Assembly (NCBI RefSeq): GCF_048771995.1
Contig: NC_133037.1
Location: 997,001-1,061,000 of the forward strand
DNA: 64,000 nt
Origin: Taeniopygia guttata
Lineage: Eukaryota > Chordata > Aves > Passeriformes > Estrildidae
Direction of reading: 5' to 3'
Below are positions 45,946 to 56,545 of the stretch, piece after piece; position 1 is the first letter of the stretch; the number at the start of each line of letters is the position of its first letter. The notes under the pieces are model-generated. The model worked only from the letters and a program-made list of their open reading frames with translations. It was not told where the DNA came from and made no database searches. Both the position numbers and the translations under genes were made by a program.

Positions 45946-46081
45946 ACAGCAGCAGCCCTGGGCAGAGGGGGAGAGAAGAAGCAGTCGGGAGTCAGAGAGG
46001 ATGTCAGGGTGTGTGTGTGCCTCTGCCTGAGCTGGGAGCAAACCACAGCAGCTCCAGGAGAAAATCTTTTAGATAACTTGC

Positions 46082-46087
46082 AATAAA
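46082..46087 (+). terminator. LTR polyadenylation signal
   Basis: AATAAA lies 137 bases past the second TATA box, followed by CTGCCTTGAGACC, and is conserved in the reverse copy at 2.06 kb. Confidence 0.6.
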
Positions 46088-46205
46088 CTGCCTTGAGACC
46101 GAACAGCAGAGACTGCTGAGCCTTTCTTTGGAAGCTCAGGCTGGAGGAGAGACTTTCCACCACATGGAGCCACCCCTGACTTAGAGGTGAGCTCCGGCAC
46201 CAGAA

Positions 46206-48844
46206 CATCTTTTTACTTAGTCTGACAAAGGTACTGAGGAGCAAGAATCAGTTTTTATACCAGAAAACAGGGTAGGTTTGGAAATATTTCTGAAAACAAT
46301 CATTTCTCTTTGTGATAACATTAATTCTTGTCTCCAGTCACATTTTGTTTTCGTGTGTAATTTGTGTGTAACTGTATACAGGGCTCAGATTTCAAACCTA
46401 AACAGCAAATGTTATAAATAAAGACCTTCACAGAAAAAAAGAAATGCAGCAGCAAAGTGCTTTAATTTGTATTTGCCAGTTCTGGGAACAATTGCTGTGG
46501 ATGAATGCCTGGCCCTTTCTGTCAGGGAAACTTTGCTATTAATTCCTCAGCCTGAGAACAATTCTCCACTTAGCAAAGAGCTTTGGGGTATTAAAGCTGG
46601 GACAGCAGTTTTACAGCAAGCATCCACAGAGGATGGGCCAGCAGAATTATTGGATGTTTGCTTGGAAGATGGAAACCCATCCCAGAGCCAGCCCCAGTCG
46701 TGGCTAACATGGCAAACATCACCTGAAATTCATCAACATCCTACTGAACAATATTATTTTCATTTCTTTCCCTTGCCCAACTCTCCTGTCCCCTTTTCCC
46801 TCCACATCATCAGCTGCTTCCAGCCCAACATTTGAGTCCCACAAGGGTCTGTGTTTGAACCCCTGAGACAAATGGGTTAATTGGGCTTTAATTGGTTCCG
46901 TGCAAAGACAGAAGCTCTAGAAACCACTGAGAGCTCCTGGGAGGCGCTCCCTATTTTTATGTTAAATTCACTTTATGAGCAGCAATATAGAGGGAAGGTA
47001 TTTAATTAAATAACAAGGCTTCTTTAGACATTAAACATTTGGCTTTGAGCAAATTAAATGGAAAACTTAGACCCAGTGTGGGAGAACTGGACTGACACAC
47101 AAACCCACTGTGCAGTTTAGGAAACAAGCTGGAAAATCAAGAGTTCAATATTAAATGTACAGAGCTGTCCAGCACTGAAGATTTCAACACAAATCGTGTG
47201 GAACATTTATTACTTGGAGGATTTCTTATTTCTGACTCAGTTTCAGCAGCACTAAATGAAGGAATATTTAGTGATGAGTTTGTAAAGAGGAAGCAGTTTA
47301 AAATGCTATGCATTAAGAACTTAAGTTGACCATCCCCTTTTCTTGCCCTCTGCCTTCTGAGCTCTCTTATTGGAAAACCAGATTTCCATTAATAAAATAA
47401 ATTTATTTCACTCTGCCTGTTGAGCAAGAAAAAAGCTTTGTGCAACTCCCAGCTGTGGCTTTGAGATACTGCTGCTCCCCAGTTCTTGGCAACTTCTCTC
47501 CCTTATTAGCATGCCTATTTTTATAATATTTTATGGTGTCTCAGTGTCACTGGGTGCCCTGCAGAGGTTTGGTGGGCACTGTTGCATTCGTAGCTTCTTT
47601 TCTCACATTTTTGATCCTCAGAGCTGCTCGAGGTCATCCCTGAGCGCAGAAAACTGAGCTGGGTGCTGAGATTTTTTGCCAAAAATAAATATCAGCAAGA
47701 ACTGAAGAGACACCCGAGGATGCCAGGGCTCCAGGAAAAGGGAGGGCCTGTGCAGTTATTGCTGCACAGCCCACAGGGGCAAAGGTGGACACACATCAGC
47801 CAACCCACGTCCTTCCCAAGCCTTTCCTGCACCAGCTGGCACAGAATAAATTTCCAGGCAAATCCCAGCAAAAATTATGGAAATTGCTTCTCCTACCACA
47901 GCACGAGGAAAATGCAAAGCCTGTGTTGTCCCATCCAACTGGTAGTGACAACTTTAGCACCCAAAAATAAGCTGTGAGAAAGGAGGGAAAGGAAGAACCA
48001 TCTGAGCTGACTTACGTGAGTGCTTTTTTTGGCTTGGAACAGGAATTATTGCCAACAAAGCCCCACACTCTGACAGCCAAGGCCACACCAACCTGCAAAA
48101 CAAAGCCCAGTGACACAGATTGAAGTTTCCTAAAAATCTGTGAAGGAAAAAATGGTGGCACATCCATGGCCCAAATGAAATTTTACTCTTGTCCTTTGTC
48201 CAACAATCAGGTGTTTGCATCACCTCAGAACTCTGAGCACACACGATGAGAGGCAAAGTCCCATAAAACTGATTTCCCGTCTTTAACTGGAGCTTTTTGT
48301 GGTTCTCTTTGCTGGGTTTGAACAGAACTGAGCTGTGTTTGTTCAGCCCCACCACCCTGTCACCTTCACTGTCAAATCCAGTCGCTCCTGACAGATGTAG
48401 GACAAGCACCTCTCCCAGGACTCCTCGCACACGGAGAGATCAGAAACACTCAGAGTGCTTCATTTGCCTTTTTATGGCAGGGCATTGCTGCCTTTTCCCT
48501 CCTTTAATTCAGCACTTTGCTCCCCCAGTCTCTGCTTTGACAGCGCTGCTTCATTCAGCAAAACCCCAAGCCCCCCTTGCTTCCCGTGATCTGCAACTTA
48601 ACAATACATATGCAAATGAAATTAGTACTGGCAAAAATAATTATAGTTGCTCATGGGAGGATTAATAACTGAAGCCTGCCCTGCTTAAGCTGGGGTTTAA
48701 TTCTGTTATAGGCACTAGAAGAAGTTAATTCTGTGTTCAGTGCTGTGTGTGGTGTTTAGAGGTGTTGAGTGAATGTCGAGGTAATTAGGTGGAGGGGAGG
48801 GGAGGGGGTGTGGGGATACATCCCTGAGCCTTGTACAGAGAAAA
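46206..48844. other. Unannotated unique sequence
   Basis: No gene or mobile element was recognised in 2.6 kb. An octamer ATGCAAAT lies at 48610-48617 in an AT-rich context. A G-rich run is annotated at 48794-48815. Confidence 0.4.
48794..48815 (+). other. Potential G-quadruplex motif
   Basis: Four G-runs of four or five bases, separated by loops of one, one and three bases, meet the usual four-run quadruplex pattern. No associated promoter was identified. Confidence 0.6.
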
Positions 48845-48920
48845 TCATGGACTCACAGAAAGGCTGGGACTGGAAGGCACCTTAAAGACCTTTTAGCTCC
48901 AACCCCATTCCATGTTCAGG
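48845..48920 (-). mobile_element. CR1 LINE 3' end fragment
   Basis: Antisense CR1 over about 75 bases: ATGGACTCACAGAAAGGC, then GGACTGGAAGGCACCTTAAA and TAGCTCCAACCCC. The copy stops soon after the CCATT position. Confidence 0.72.
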
Positions 48921-48984
48921 AAATGTTCCATCAGAACAGGTTAATCAGAGTATACAACCAGCCAGCATACAACCAAAAATGCTT

Positions 48985-49012
48985 TATCTATATCTATATC
49001 TATATCTATATA
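48985..49012. repeat. TATATC microsatellite
   Basis: Several head-to-tail TATATC units grade into TATATA and CATA-rich sequence up to about 49050. Confidence 0.88.
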
Positions 49013-49050
49013 TACACATACATATCTATACAGAGAGACATATAGGGATA

Positions 49051-49974
49051 TATAAAAATCTATTACAATCCACTAGTGCTGATTAGCTGCTGGATGAATG
49101 AACAGCACAACCCTTTTCTCCTGGATACACCCCCGGCCATCAATCATTTGAAAGAGAACAGGATTGACTCATTCCTACCAGGTGGAATGATGCTGTATAA
49201 ACCCTGCCCTCAGGCTGGGAGTATTTAATAAAAGAACAAGCTCCTTTTTATACAACATTTGTGGGAACAAATCAAACTTGGAGCGGGCTGAAAATCACTC
49301 CCTCGTTGCAGCACAGCTCTGCTCTGGCTGGGGAAAGAGGGAAGGGAAGGACACCCACCAAAAACAGGTTGTTGTGCTAAATACCATCTCTGGTGAAACA
49401 CTGGAAAGCTTAACATGCTTAAAATTGTTGCAGCAATTTAAAATCAAGTTACAAGTTAATCAAATAACATCAGCTTTGCCTCATTTCAGCCCTGGAACAA
49501 GCACTAAATTGTGGATTTTAAACAAATGTGAGCACACGTCTGCAGCAGGTCATGTCCAACGTGGATGTGTGTTCCTTGGCTCCATAAAACTTTCATATTT
49601 TCCACCTGGATGTTGTTTTCATTGGAACGCTCCCAGTTTGAGTTTGCTGGCTCCAGAAGGGGGGCTGATTGATTTTTATGCTAATCCTAGGTGAAAAGCA
49701 GCTGTTGTAGCCACGGTTTGCACTCGGCTAATCCAGCTCATCAGGGCTGTAAACAGGCAGATAAAGCCGGGGGATTTCAGCCTGTAAGGTGCTTAATTCC
49801 TGCAATCCGGGGGTTTCCCTGGTGCCCACCTGAGCTGGGATTTGCACCCCTGGCCGGGCTGGGGCAGAAAGGATGGAAAGGCTTTCCCAGCCAGCTCTTC
49901 CCAAGGAGGAGAATTCCTTAGGATGGGAGGGCAGCACCCTGTTCACTGCTGCTGGATTCTGCAGTTTGGTGGAT
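49051..49974. other. Unannotated unique sequence
   Basis: No gene or repeat was recognised. Confidence 0.4.
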
Positions 49975-50085
49975 GGACAGGGCTTGGAGCAGCCTGGGAC
50001 AGTGGGAGGTGTCCCTGCCATGGCAGGGTGGCACTGGGTGATCCTCAATGTCCCTTCCAGCCCAAACCAGCCTGGGAGCATCTCC
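49975..50085 (+). mobile_element. CR1 LINE 3' end fragment
   Basis: Sense CR1: GAGCAGCCTGGGACAGTGGG, TGTCCCTGCCATGGCAGG, GATCCTCAATGTCCCTTCC and AGCCCAAACCAGCCTGGGA. It ends without 8-mer repeats. Confidence 0.82.
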
Positions 50086-51015
50086 TCCTTTCTCACAGGC
50101 AGAGAAATGCCAATCTCCTCCCTGGGGTCAGCAGACAGTCACAGCTCTCTCTTACATCCCTCCTTCTCCTCCCTTTGAGTCCAGGCCCTCCCGATGGGTC
50201 AGAGGCTCTGCCAGGTCACTCTGCCCGGTGGGACAGTGCCAAGAGGCCAAGCAATGACTTGGCACTGGCTTTCCTCAGAGCCAGCTCATCCTCCGACTGC
50301 TTTCAGAGCTAATTGAGCTGGAGGAGTTTCATTTACTGCCTTTAGCAGCGATATAAAACTGCTGCAGGTTTTGCCAATATCCATTAATGAGAATAACTTC
50401 AGAGCTCATTTTTGTCTCAGATATCCAGATTGATTCCTGAACACAAACCCACCAGCTGACAGCACTTAATAGTTATTGCTTCTTCCTTTTTTGCCCCCAC
50501 AATACAAAACAAAGTTTTCCTCACTTTATTTTTAAAACTGAAACTTAAAGGAATCTCAGAGAAAGGAATACTCAGACAAATTTCATTGTCCACCATCAGT
50601 ATTCACGACATTTCATTTATTTATTCATCTCCTCACTGTCAAACAAATGCACCTTCACAGTTTCCTGCATTTATAAGGACAAACTTAAAATTATTTCCTC
50701 TGTTTTCCACGTGGCTTTTCTCATGATTAATTTGTTCAGACTTTCAGACAAAAACACCTGCATTTATCTCCTCTGGCCAGGTGGAAGGTACTTATCCAAC
50801 TGTGCATGAAATAAACAAACATACCCGTTACTGCCTGAGGAAAAAATCTTCTTTCTAACACAACTTCCAAATTGCTAAAGATGCTTGAAGAAATAATTTT
50901 TTAAAAAACCCAAAATACTCATTTTTGTGATATTTTTGTAATGTAATGTGACCAGCAGGCCAAACAGCTGACCTTTGACATCATCTGATACTGTTCCTAG
51001 TGAAAATGGCCTGAA
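50086..51015. other. Unannotated unique sequence
   Basis: No element or gene was recognised. The stretch is AT-rich from about 50480 to 50950. Confidence 0.4.
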
Positions 51016-51240
51016 CACAATCCCAGGATCATCGAGGTCGGGCAGGACCTCCAAGCCCATGGAGTCCCACCTTGTCACCAGCCCAGGGCACTGAGTGCCA
51101 CCTCCAGGCACTCCTTGGACACCCCCAGGGCTGGGGACTCCACCACTTTGGGACACACACGCTCCACATGAGCCTCATGCTGAATTTCCTCCTTCCCCTG
51201 GAGAAAAAACTCTTGTCAGAGGTGCTAAACACTGTCAGCA
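51016..51240 (-). mobile_element. CR1 LINE 3' end fragment, older type
   Basis: Antisense order ATCCCAGGATCATCGAGG, AGGACCTCCAAGCCCATGG, GCACTGAGTGCCACCTCCAG, GGGGACTCCACCACTTTGGG and CTCCACATGAGCC. It belongs to the same subtype as the copy at 60.8 kb, which shares the CACTGAGTGCCACCTCCAGG-type block. Confidence 0.8.
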
Positions 51241-52474
51241 GCAGCAGGTCCCTGTCGTTCTGTCACTGCACTTCTCCCTGTGACAGGGGGTAAAAGCCAA
51301 TCTCCACTATGATTTAATTTTACTATTTAATTGCATTAAGATTACTTCTTAAAACCTTAACAAAACAGATTTAATACAGATGTTAAATGGAAGTGCAGCA
51401 GGGATAAAACTGAGGGCTGTTACCAGAGAAGCTCCAGCAGCAGAGGGTTATGGTATTTTTAGTGCCTTATTAAAACAGCACAGATAGGAACATTTTCAGG
51501 GACATCTTGTCACATAAATAACTGGACCATTACTTTAATGCATTGTACACTATATAAAACGTTAATAAACCTTCAAAAACAGCTCTACATTATAGAAACA
51601 TATTTCATATTCCATAAAATATTTGGAAGGTCAGGAGAAGCACCTGGGGACCAGGGATGCTGCTGGAGCCAGGAGAGGACATCGCAGGTGGGAGCAGCTT
51701 CAGCTTCACAAAGCAAATCACAACATGACCCTACAGGGAGCAGGGGAGCAGGGTGGGCTCAGCCCAGGGTTCTCAGTCATTATTGAACCAGAACATCATT
51801 TCTCACCAGATAACATCCATCAGATAAGATATATGAGCCCCAGAAAGGTCCAAAATATGTGCTGTGGTTTTCTGGAGTAGCTAAAAAGCAAAACAATTCC
51901 AAGTTTGGGCTGTTTCTTGTTTGGCTCAGCATGTGAAAGCCATTGTCCTCACTGTGCTCTCCTGAGGAGTGCCATAAATCAGGTAAAAAAGCCACAGCCA
52001 GAGCTCCCTCCCAGTGCTGCTGTAATTCACAGAACCCTTGCAAGGCTGTGCGAGTCCCTGGGGTTTGATTTAAGAGCTCCCATAACCTCTTGGAGCCACA
52101 GAAAAACTCTGGGTGAACCCAGCCCTGTCTGGAAGAGCCCCTTCCAAACTGTCCCAAATCCAGCTGGGGGTTCCAACACCACAGACAGCAAAACCATTTT
52201 ACTCACCAGAGACTTTCTTATGGGCTCAAAGGATGGTATTTGAGGTTGGGCAAGAACCAAAACCCCACACTTCTCCAGCCAGGAGTTCTGGGCATTCATT
52301 TGTCACCAAGGGCACCTCCTGAAGGCCAGCACTGATGTGCCAAGTGCTTGGCAACTGCACAGGGACAGAAAATAAAACCACCACAAAACTATGAATTATT
52401 ACTGGAATTCACTGTTCCACTACTCTCCCTTAATAAGGGAAGGGAACAGCAAAAAGGAAAATTATAGAATAAAT
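51241..52474. other. Unannotated unique sequence
   Basis: No mobile element or gene was recognised. A reverse-strand acceptor and donor pair near 52207-52300 encloses stops in every frame and was rejected as coding. Confidence 0.4.
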
Positions 52475-52600
52475 CAAACATAGAATGGTTTGGCCTGGAA
52501 GGGACTTCAAATTTAATTCCAGCCTCTGCCATGGGCAGGGACATCTTCCACTCAACCAGGTTGCTCCAAGCCCCATCCAGCCTGACCTCAATATCAAATA
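52475..52600 (-). mobile_element. CR1 LINE 3' end fragment
   Basis: Antisense CR1: ACATAGAATGGTTTGGCCTG, GAAGGGACTTCAAATTTAA, GCCATGGGCAGGGACATC, ACCAGGTTGCTCCAAGCCCC and ATCCAGCCTGACCTC. The GGGCAGGGACAT form places it in a different subfamily from the CATGGCAGGGACAC copies. Confidence 0.85.
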
Positions 52601-52714
52601 GAATATTATAGCCCCCCAGATCATTTACCCCCACAAACTGCAACATTTTGCCAAGGAAATTGTGAAAAGCCTCACTCCAGCCCAGCACAGGGCTGTGTAT
52701 CACTGGGTACTCAC

Positions 52715-52774
52715 CCACATTTCCTGTGCAGCAGCAATTCCTGCTCCCACCCCTCTGCAGAAGCAGGGTCTGCT
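52715..52774 (-). other. Exon-like segment, unrecognised
   Basis: On the reverse strand an acceptor-like tract ending TCTCATCAG precedes 60 bases, then TGG and a consensus donor GTGAGT (plus 52709-52714). All three frames are open because the segment is short, so openness carries little weight. One frame reads ADPASAEGWEQELLLHRKCG. No partner exon is known. Confidence 0.15.
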
Positions 52775-53204
52775 CTGATGAGAGATCACCACACAAAGAA
52801 AGGTTTAGAAATCTGGCACAAAATCCACAGGTTGGGTTTCTTCCCCCTTTGAAAACTGAAGACTGACAAAGCCAACTCCAAGCCAAGAAATGGGAGGGAT
52901 TGCTTGATTTAAATTGTCCTGTTCTGTACCTGTAAAAGAATAAATACTTATATTAATCAATTAGGTAAAACCAGGAGGACAACAGGGCTCCCTGCACTGG
53001 TTTGTGAAGAACCAGTCTCAGCTGCTGGGATGTTTCAGCAAAATCATCTCTCTTAGTGGTAACACAAAGCCATTTTAGAGGGAAAGAGCATCAGAACCAA
53101 GCCCAGATGTTGCTCCAAAAAAAGGAAATGTCTTTTCATAACTTTTGAGCCCATTTCTTCCCCAGCAAACATCTGATGGTGACAATTGTTCATGGCTGGT
53201 ATCA
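52775..53204. other. Unannotated unique sequence
   Basis: Nothing was recognised. Confidence 0.4.
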
Positions 53205-53280
53205 GTGGATTTAAGCTGCAAGGAGTGAGAACTGGATGATCCCTGTGGGTCCCTTCCAGCTCAGGATAGTCTGTGATATT
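53205..53280 (+). mobile_element. CR1 terminal fragment
   Basis: About 75 bases of sense CR1 terminus: GAACTGGATGATCCCTGTGG, GTCCCTTCCAGCTCAGGATA and GTCTGTGATA. Confidence 0.7.
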
Positions 53281-56200
53281 TAAATCTGATATTTAAATCC
53301 CTGGATTGCCCAGGTGGGTGCAGAATTCAGGCATTTCACTCCTGCTTCCCTCAGCCAGGAGCCCTCAGTGCAGCTGGAGGGATTTTCATTCTGTAGAGAC
53401 ATCGAACTCCTCACTCCCACTTTCAGAATGCCTGAAATAATTTTATATTTTCTTTAAAATAATAAACAAATATTCAAAAATCCTTTTCTGGTGCTTACAG
53501 CTCTCCATCAGCTCCACAGACACCAAACAGGGGTCCAGGACACAGCCAGGGGACAGGCAAGGACAGAATTCCTGCTGCTCCCATGGACTCGCTGACTCAC
53601 TGGTGGAAGCTGCTGGAGAAGGCAATAAAAGCCAAACAGATAATGGCTGCACTGTAGAGAAAATGCTCAGCAATTAAATTAAAATGGAAGATCTTTTCTA
53701 TGTGCCACATTTGCATCTTCTCACCAGGCAGCTAAAAAAAGCCCCATAAAGAAGTAAAGAAAATATTTAAAGTTTACTTTACAAAGTGCTGAGAAAAATG
53801 AAGTCTTGCATACATGGTTTTATTTATGAAAGTGGAGAAACGAAATGTATTTTTGGGTAGGAATTTTAAAAGTGTTAAAATTAGGCATTTAGGCACTGGA
53901 AAAGTGTTCCAGAAGTAACACAGTATACCAAGATTATCTACTTAATGGGGTTCCAAAAATAAATTGAATTAAAATTTTGAAGCTTAGGTAAAGTGCATTA
54001 AACACTGATAAATTAATAACATGTAACATGGAAATTAAATAGGAATTCTGCCTTCATAGCAAACACACACTTCACCTCAAATAGACAAAAATTAAAAGCA
54101 CCTTGAATATTGATCACATCTTCAGATCACACTGGAAAAACTATTTCTCTGCATTATATTCTCATTATAGTCACTAAAATTAATGTATAACTATCAGAGA
54201 GAGAAAATATTAGGAAAAGGGAACCTGTAATAGTCTTCTTAGGAATTGTATTAACTAATTAATCCTGAGAAGCAACAGTGTCACTCAAGTCATAACAATT
54301 TCAATTTGAGCTCCCAAAGAGCTTCCTGCCACTCTTTATTTCTCATGAGTTAAGTGCTTTTTTGGCCAAATGCTGACATTCCCTTTCACCCTCTTTTACC
54401 TTGAAACCAGCCCCCTTTCCTTCACTCTCTGCCTGTGAAGAAATTTGCTTTCCTTCTTTTCTCTAAGCCCTCTTTAACTCCTGGAAGGGCACTTAAGGTC
54501 TCCCTGGAGCCTTCTGGAGCAGCCACAGCCTCACACCTTTAAACCACACAGGTTTCTGACAGAGAATTGCAGATTTCTTTCGTGTCCTGCAGAAGGTAAA
54601 TAAAGAAGGGGACACCCTGCAAACACCACTTGCACTTGCTGAGTTTGTTTACTCCCAGATCCAGGATGCTGCAGGTCCCAGGGCTGAGGATTAGCAGCAG
54701 CAAAGGACAAGGACAAAGGGTCTGGGCTGAGTTCTGGGACAAACAAACCCATCTGAAACCTCACAGAATAAATGCAAATGAGCACTCTGTATCTAAATAT
54801 TGGCTTTCAAAACAAAGGCTTACTCAGATTATTCAGGTAATTCAAATTATCAGAGCACTGACAAAGGGAATTCCTGGGAGCTTTGGCTATCAACTGAAGG
54901 GAACAGAGTGGGACTCTCAAAGTGGGTTAAAAAGTGCAGCAGAGCTGTTCAAACACTGTGTGAGCTGCAAAGGTTCACAGGCACTAAAAAAGCTGGGTCT
55001 GTCACTACAGTACCTTGCAATAGGGCACACCACATTCATACACACAAATACCTACATCACAAAAATGTCTTTTTCATAATACAGAAATTACCAAGTGCCC
55101 AGAAGCCAGCTCATAAAGTAGGGCTATTATTAATTTGTAATATCTTGGATTTAATTTGATTAAAACACTCCTCGTTGTGGGAGTAGCTCAGAAATGTGGC
55201 TGGGCATTGGACACCCCAGCCCTGAGCCCTGTTGTTTCTTTGGGGAGTGCTAATGACATTTGATTGCTCAGACCTTTGGAATTCCAGAGCTCTGTGCCCC
55301 AGCCGAGCCCCCAGCCTCCCCAGGGGTGTTTGCTCAGGGGATGGATGGGACAGGAGCACAGGAGAGGCTGTGAGCCTGAGCCCCCATCCCTCCTTCAGCC
55401 AGGGACTGCTGAGAGTTCCCAACCTGCTCCTTGGGATGGGCAGCAGCTCCCCAGGGATCTCTCAGCACATCCGAGACAGAGAGAAGGGCCCGGGGGTTCT
55501 GGAGCTCGAGCACTGGGCCAAGCTGAATTTACAGCTGAATTTACAGCTGCACGTGCAAGTACTGCCCAGTGCAACCAGAGCTTGCCTCTGCAATTCCAGA
55601 TGGAGTGTGCCTAATGTGAAGGCTGTACATACATTTTTAACAGCTGCTGCAACAGTGACATCCTCTTTTTCAAAGGAATTCGTGCCCCGGTGGGAGAAAT
55701 TCCGTGTGATTCCACAGACACTTGGGCACTTCTGGAGCTCTGCTGTTGTATCATCATTGATCTCAGCCTTCCACTGTGACATAAAACCTGATCTTGGACA
55801 TGAATAGCTCTGAGAAATACCAGCAGATTTGAGATTGTGCACATTGTATTTAATATTAAATAAAGCTCAACATTTCCCTATTTCTTCCTCTGCTGCTTTA
55901 TAGATCCAATAACCTTTATCTGCATTCCAGATGTCAGGAGAAGAGGAGCTGCTGTTTGCAAAGCATTTGCAAATGAAAAGCATTACATAAATGTAAGGTA
56001 AGCTATTATTGCTGTAGTTCCTTGAAGCTGATAATACCATTACACCCCCAGGGATGCTGGGCAGCCTCTCATAATGAAGTCTAATTCAGCACAGTGAATA
56101 ATGGAATTATGCAGAAGCAACAGTTTCCTCTTCTCCTTGGACTAACTGCACTCAACGTGGCTTTCTCTGTTCTTCTCACACACCTGTGCTGCTTCCAGCA

Positions 56201-56364
56201 GGACATTGTGTTCTGGGAAAACAAGCACTCCCACAAATATTCAAAATGCAAATGAAAAACCTTTGCTGCTTTAGATTATCCTTTGAAACGTGGCATCAGA
56301 AAGAAAAAAAATAGGGTTTTATGGATTTAAACAGAAAGAGTGAGTTTAGATTGGATTCATTAAA
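53281..56364. other. Unannotated, largely AT-rich sequence
   Basis: About 3 kb without a recognised element or gene. The part from 53700 to 54350 is AT-rich. A 14-base motif, GCTGAATTTACA, is doubled near 55525-55550. Open frames of up to 191 codons (55232-55807) lack family features. Confidence 0.4.
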
Positions 56365-56545
56365 TTAATTGTTCCCTGGGAGGGTGGGCAGCCCTGGCAC
56401 AGGTGCCCAGAGCAGCTGGGGCTGCCCCTGGATCCCTGGAAGTGCCCAAGGCCAGGCTGGACAGAGTTTGGAGCAGCCTGGGACAGTGGGAGGGGATAGA
56501 TCCTTAATGTCCCTTCCCACCCAGAGCAGTCTGGGCTTCTGGGAT
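56365..56545 (+). mobile_element. CR1 LINE 3' end fragment
   Basis: Sense CR1 of the same subfamily as copies at 36.1, 37.5 and 59.2 kb: ATTGTTCCCTGGGAGGG, CACAGGTGCCCAGAGCAG, GATCCCTGGAAGTGCCC, GAGCAGCCTGGGACAGTGG. The usual TGTCCCTGCCATGGCAGG block is missing, so this copy has an internal deletion of about 40 bases before CTTAATGTCCCTTCCC. Confidence 0.87.

Larger units (their letters stand above)
45785..45946 (+). repeat. 81-bp duplication of LTR promoter
   Basis: Copies at 45785-45865 and 45866-45946 differ at about one position. Each carries CACCATTTAATATAGG, ACACGTAATG and TATAAAAG. The related LTR at 1.9-2.4 kb has only one such unit, so the duplication postdates their split. Confidence 0.95.
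45495..46205 (+). mobile_element. Near-complete solo ERV-like LTR, forward
   Basis: About 710 bases with LTR order. The U3 has landmarks such as TTTGAACCATGGAACGA, ATATTATAGTAGAAGTAG, TTTGTACATGGGGGTCAG and GATGTTGGCACTCCCAG. It is followed by two TATA boxes, R/U5 with AATAAA (46082-46087), and an end near CTCCGGCACC. I recognise the U3 pattern from passerine ERVL-type LTRs; the subfamily is uncertain. The promoter segment is tandemly duplicated (81 bases). No internal genes follow. A 209-codon reverse-strand frame over it is an artefact. Confidence 0.75.

Noticed and set aside
45615-46244. 209-codon reverse frame with an internal repeated peptide
   Set aside because: It is the antisense reading of the LTR; the peptide repeat is the 81-bp promoter duplication.
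52207-52296. Exon-like reverse-strand interval with GTGAGT donor
   Set aside because: All three frames contain a stop between the splice-like sites, so it is not an internal coding exon.
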